Below, piece after piece: positions 60,920 to 64,000 of a stretch of DNA of 64,000 bases. The first letter of the stretch is position 1; each line of letters opens with the position of its first letter. The translations under genes and the position numbers were made by a program. The notes under the pieces were generated by a model. The model was given only the letters and a program-made list of their open reading frames with translations, was not told the origin of the DNA and ran no database searches. Source of the stretch: Bacillus sp. AFS006103 (lineage in GTDB: Bacteria; Bacillota; Bacilli; Bacillales; Cytobacillaceae); assembly GCA_002559145.1 (NCBI GenBank), contig NTXX01000010.1, positions 124,350-188,349 on the forward strand. Reading direction: 5' to 3'.

Positions 60920-62767
60920 ATGTGTGGTATTACAGGCTGGATTAATTTTAATAAACCAATTAAGAACGAAGCGGGTACACTTACAAAAATGACTAATACA
61001 TTAGCAAAAAGAGGCCCTGATGAAACCAACATCTGGTCTGAGACACATGTGGCTTTTGGCCATAAGAGACTTATTGTTGTCGACCCTGAAGGGGGAAGGC
61101 AGCCAATGTCTAAACAAAAAGACGGGTTCCATTACACCATTTGTTACAATGGGGAATTATATAACACCGAAGATATCCGCAAAGTTCTCCATACTAAAGG
61201 ATATTCATTTAAAGGTCATTCTGATACAGAGGTTCTATTAACTGCCTATATAGAATGGGCGGAAGAGTGCGTAAATTATCTGAATGGGATTTATGCCTTT
61301 GCCATCTGGGATAGTAAGAAGGAACAACTTTTTATTGGACGTGACCGCTTAGGGGTAAAACCATTATTTTTTAGAGAACACGAAAAAGGCCTTTTATTTG
61401 CATCTGAAATCAAGGCTATTTTAGCCCATCCAGAGGTGAAAACGGAAATTAATCAAGAAGGTCTTGCAGAAATTTTTGGAATTGGTCCTTCTAGATCGCC
61501 TGGTTCCGGGGTGTTAAAAGGAATTAATGAGTTAAGACCTGCGCATGCTTTAACATTTTCAAAGAATGGTTTAAAAATTTGGCGCTATTGGAATGTGAAA
61601 AGTGAAGAACATAAGGATAACGTGGAGGAAACGGCTGAAAAGGTCCGTTATTTAGTCACAGACGCGGTAACAAGACAGCTTGTTTCTGATGTGCCCCTAA
61701 GTACCTTTTTGTCTGGAGGGCTGGATTCGAGCATCATTACAGCGATTGCCGCCAAAGGATTCAAGGACCAAAATAAGGGGCAGTTACACACTTATTCTAT
61801 CGATTATGAAGGCAATGACAAATACTTTTCATCCAATGAATTTCAACCGGATGCGGATGGAAAATTTATTCAAATGATAACCGATAAATTTAATACAAAG
61901 CACCATAACAAAATTATTACTCAAAAGCAATTGGTCAATGATTTGGTGGAGGCTACTCATGTAAGAGACCTTCCAGGAATGGCAGATGTGGATTCATCGT
62001 TACTGTGGTTTTGTAAAGAAATCAAGCAGGACTTTGTTGTCAGTCTTTCCGGGGAATGTGCAGATGAAATTTTCGGGGGTTACCCATGGTTCCACCGCAA
62101 ACAAGACTTAGAGCGGCCTGGGTTTCCGTGGATGCGCTCCATATCAGAACGACATAATTTGTTGAAATCACATTGGCAGGAAAAACTAAAATTAAATGAT
62201 TACGTGATGGATAGGTATTATCAAGCGATTGCTGAAACCCCTAAGTTAGAAGGTGAAAGTCGAGAAGAAGCAAAACGGAGAGAATTATTTTATATTAATA
62301 TGATTAGCTTTATGACGACATTACTTGATCGAAAAGACCGAATGAGCATGGGTGCAAGTCTAGAAGTCAGAGTTCCCTTTGCTGATCATCGCCTAGTCGA
62401 ATATGTATGGAATATCCCATGGGAAATGAAAATGTATCGCGGCAGGGAAAAAGGTATTCTTAGAAAAGCCTTTGAAGGTATTTTACCTGAGGAAGTCTTG
62501 TACCGGAAAAAAAGCCCTTATCCCAAAACACATAATCCTGCCTATACCATTGCAGTTCAAAAGTTGGTGGAAAATATATTAAAAGATAAATCCTCAGCCC
62601 TGCATGAATTTTTTAATAAAGAACAGCTTGAGAGTATCGTCAAATCGGGTGGAAATTCCTTTCAAGAACCTTGGTTTGGCCAATTGATGACAGGACCACA
62701 GTTATTGGCCTATCTTGTGCAACTGCACACATGGTTTAAGGATTACAATATTAACATAGTGAATTAA
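60920..62767 (+). CDS. asnO: Asparagine synthase (glutamine-hydrolysing) AsnO
   Basis: A 615-residue class II glutamine amidotransferase. The N-terminal MCGITGWINF gives the catalytic Cys2 after Met removal, with KRGPDETNIW near residue 33 and the glutamine-site YNGELYNTED near 77. The synthetase domain has the PPi loop FLSGGLDSS near residue 264 and FVVSLSGECADEIFGGYPWF near residue 372, and SMGASLEVRVPFADHRLVEY near residue 475. Length equals B. subtilis AsnO/YisO (614), a sporulation-linked asparagine synthetase. GAGGAG lies 14 bases and AGGA closer to the ATG. Makes Asn from Asp, Gln and ATP. Confidence 0.95.
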   Translation: MCGITGWINFNKPIKNEAGTLTKMTNTLAKRGPDETNIWSETHVAFGHKRLIVVDPEGGRQPMSKQKDGFHYTICYNGELYNTEDIRKVLHTKGYSFKGHSDTEVLLTAYIEWAEECVNYLNGIYAFAIWDSKKEQLFIGRDRLGVKPLFFREHEKGLLFASEIKAILAHPEVKTEINQEGLAEIFGIGPSRSPGSGVLKGINELRPAHALTFSKNGLKIWRYWNVKSEEHKDNVEETAEKVRYLVTDAVTRQLVSDVPLSTFLSGGLDSSIITAIAAKGFKDQNKGQLHTYSIDYEGNDKYFSSNEFQPDADGKFIQMITDKFNTKHHNKIITQKQLVNDLVEATHVRDLPGMADVDSSLLWFCKEIKQDFVVSLSGECADEIFGGYPWFHRKQDLERPGFPWMRSISERHNLLKSHWQEKLKLNDYVMDRYYQAIAETPKLEGESREEAKRRELFYINMISFMTTLLDRKDRMSMGASLEVRVPFADHRLVEYVWNIPWEMKMYRGREKGILRKAFEGILPEEVLYRKKSPYPKTHNPAYTIAVQKLVENILKDKSSALHEFFNKEQLESIVKSGGNSFQEPWFGQLMTGPQLLAYLVQLHTWFKDYNINIVN

Positions 62768-62846
62768 GAATAAATGTTGTTACAACCAAGAATTTAAAAT
62801 TTGGAATAAAAACATGATTAGATTAAAATGGGTGTAGGGAAGGGGA

Positions 62847-62876
62847 TATCCTCTTCTCTTTTTTAGAGGAGGGATA
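62847..62876 (+). promoter_or_regulatory. Hairpin overlapping the ribosome binding site of the amylase homologue
   Basis: TCCTCT (62849-62854) can pair with AGAGGA (62865-62870), which is half of the strong GAGGAGGG ribosome site; TATCC/GGATA give an alternative outer pairing. The structure could hold the site closed. No riboswitch aptamer is seen upstream. Confidence 0.4.
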
Positions 62877-62883
62877 TAACTAT

Positions 62884-64000
62884 ATGAAAAAAATTACACT
62901 CATTTTAATTCTGTTATTACTTCATTCATCGCTTCCTGCCAATGCTGCGGTTGAAAAGGAAGACCGCTTGTGGCAAGATGAATCCGTTTATTCTATTATG
63001 GTCGATCGTTTCAACAATGGAGATAGAAACAATGACATGGATGTAAACGCAAAAGATCCATTAGCATATAACGGCGGGGATATTAAAGGTATTATTGATA
63101 AATTGGATTACATACATGAAATGGGATTCACCGCAATTCGCTTAACACCCATTTTTGACAATGCGAAAAATGGGTACCATGGCTTTTGGGTGAATGATTT
63201 TTACAAAGTGGATGAGCATTTTGGAACTTTGAAGTCTTTTCAAACATTAGTAAAAGAAGCACATAACCGCAAGTTGAAGGTAATGATTGATTTTGTTACG
63301 AATAATGTAGCGGCTGACCATCCGTGGTTAAGTGATCCTATCAAGCAGAACTGGTTCCATAAAAAACAGTCTATCCCAGATAAAAATGAAAATCAGGCAG
63401 TACTTGAAAAGGGCTGGATTGAAGGATTACCTGACTTGAATCAGGACAACCCGGAAGTTAAAAAATATTTAATCGATGCAGCAAAATGGTGGATTGATAA
63501 AACAGATATAGATGGGATGAGTCTACCAGAAGTAAATTATGTTCCCATAAGTTTTTGGAATGATTTTTCAAATGAAGTTAAGCAAGAAAAGAAGAACTTC
63601 TTTCTAATGGGAGTAATGTCAAAAAATAATTCAACTGATTTGAAAAAGTATGAAGGAGCCGGAATAGACAGCATAGTTAATTACTCATACAGTGAAAAGT
63701 TGAGAAAAACATTTGCAGGAACAGATCAGTCCTTCCGCGAACTTTATTCAGATGGTGATAATGGTCAGAACTCCTTTTTAAGAGCTAATTTTATGGATAA
63801 CGAATATACGTCAAGATTTACAAGTGACATTGTCGCAAAGAAACAATTCCCAGGCTCCCGCTGGAAAACAGCATTGGTATATTTATATACAACCCCGGGA
63901 ATTCCTCTTTTTTATTATGGAACAGAGATTGCCTTAAATGGGGGAGAAATCCCGGATAACCGCGGGCAAATGAGCTTTCGGGCGGAAAAGGAACTAATTG
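62884..64000 (+). CDS. Secreted GH13 alpha-amylase homologue lacking the catalytic residues (partial, runs off the right edge)
   Basis: The frame is open from ATG 62884 to the end of the window (372 codons). A signal peptide (KKITLILILLLLHSSLPANA) is followed by a GH13 TIM barrel: SVYSIMVDRFNNGD, GGDIKGIIDKLDYIHEMGFTAIRLTP and GYHGFWVNDFYKVDEHFG. The four conserved regions are altered: region I reads DFVTNN (usual DxxxNH), region II DGMSLPEVNY (usual DGxRxDxxxH, nucleophile Asp is Pro), region III LMGVMS (usual GE at the acid/base) and region IV FMDNEY (usual NHD). All three catalytic acids and the conserved His residues are gone while the fold and reading frame are intact. It is probably a sugar-binding or structural pseudo-enzyme. 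Confidence 0.85.
   Translation, partial: MKKITLILILLLLHSSLPANAAVEKEDRLWQDESVYSIMVDRFNNGDRNNDMDVNAKDPLAYNGGDIKGIIDKLDYIHEMGFTAIRLTPIFDNAKNGYHGFWVNDFYKVDEHFGTLKSFQTLVKEAHNRKLKVMIDFVTNNVAADHPWLSDPIKQNWFHKKQSIPDKNENQAVLEKGWIEGLPDLNQDNPEVKKYLIDAAKWWIDKTDIDGMSLPEVNYVPISFWNDFSNEVKQEKKNFFLMGVMSKNNSTDLKKYEGAGIDSIVNYSYSEKLRKTFAGTDQSFRELYSDGDNGQNSFLRANFMDNEYTSRFTSDIVAKKQFPGSRWKTALVYLYTTPGIPLFYYGTEIALNGGEIPDNRGQMSFRAEKELI

Noticed and set aside
1..64000. CRISPR arrays, tRNA or rRNA genes, prophage, transposases, integrases
   Set aside because: No regularly spaced repeats, no tRNA-like cloverleaf and no recombinase or phage gene was found on either strand.

Overview
The window is chromosomal DNA of a low-GC, endospore-forming Bacillaceae bacterium. 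The genes and their order closely follow the Bacillus subtilis yhe-yha-hem-yhf-yhj-yis stretch. A tungsten-type aldehyde:ferredoxin oxidoreductase locus, an AzlCD exporter and a duplicated yheCD block are additions. I infer a Neobacillus- or Mesobacillus-like species, which I cannot prove from sequence alone. Nearly all of it is orderly housekeeping and sporulation DNA. I see no prophage, insertion sequence, CRISPR array, rRNA or tRNA.

Layout. 1-6.1 kb (minus strand): a partial unrecognised gene, a small protein, yheE, and four tandem ATP-grasp spore-coat-associated genes (YheD/YheC/YheD/YheC types) behind a good sigma-K-type promoter. 6.1-18.4 kb (plus): yheA, a Cof-type HAD phosphatase, an acyl-CoA ligase, an enoyl-CoA hydratase (yhaR), an ABC exporter (yhaQP), the YhaO/YhaN Mre11-Rad50-like pair and the YhaM exonuclease. 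18.4-27.4 kb: the foldase prsA, two YjcZ mini-proteins, the regulator hpr (scoC), trpP with a clear TRAP-binding site over its ribosome binding site, hit, an unexplained structured RNA-like element, ecsABC and yhaA. 27.5-36.1 kb: a PAP2 phosphatase, a permease, hemEHY (coproporphyrin branch of haem synthesis) and yhgE. 36.2-46.2 kb: yhfI, lplJ, lcfB with a FadR box, azlCD, the M48 protease yhfN, an IDEAL protein, comK, yhjD, an LCP ligase, yhjE and a type I signal peptidase. 46.3-53.6 kb: addB-addA. 53.6-55.7 kb (minus): the complete gerPABCDEF operon. 55.9-60.1 kb: yisL, then a MoaD-like protein, a second small protein ending in Gly-Gly, an AOR-family oxidoreductase and a ThiF/MoeB E1 enzyme. 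60.1-64 kb: a long palindrome, yisN, asnO and the first 372 codons of a secreted GH13 amylase homologue whose catalytic residues are all replaced.

How parts work together. Sporulation and germination genes (yheCD, gerP, yhaL, yjcZ, asnO) alternate with post-exponential control and secretion genes (hpr, ecs, prsA, signal peptidase, comK). DNA repair is served by AddAB and by YhaNO. The most notable unexplained items are (i) a roughly 400-nt element between hit and ecsA, closed by a perfect 10-bp long-range stem, carrying repeated motifs and ending in an intrinsic terminator; (ii) the catalytically dead secreted amylase homologue at the right edge; (iii) the AOR locus with two adjacent Gly-Gly-terminated small proteins.
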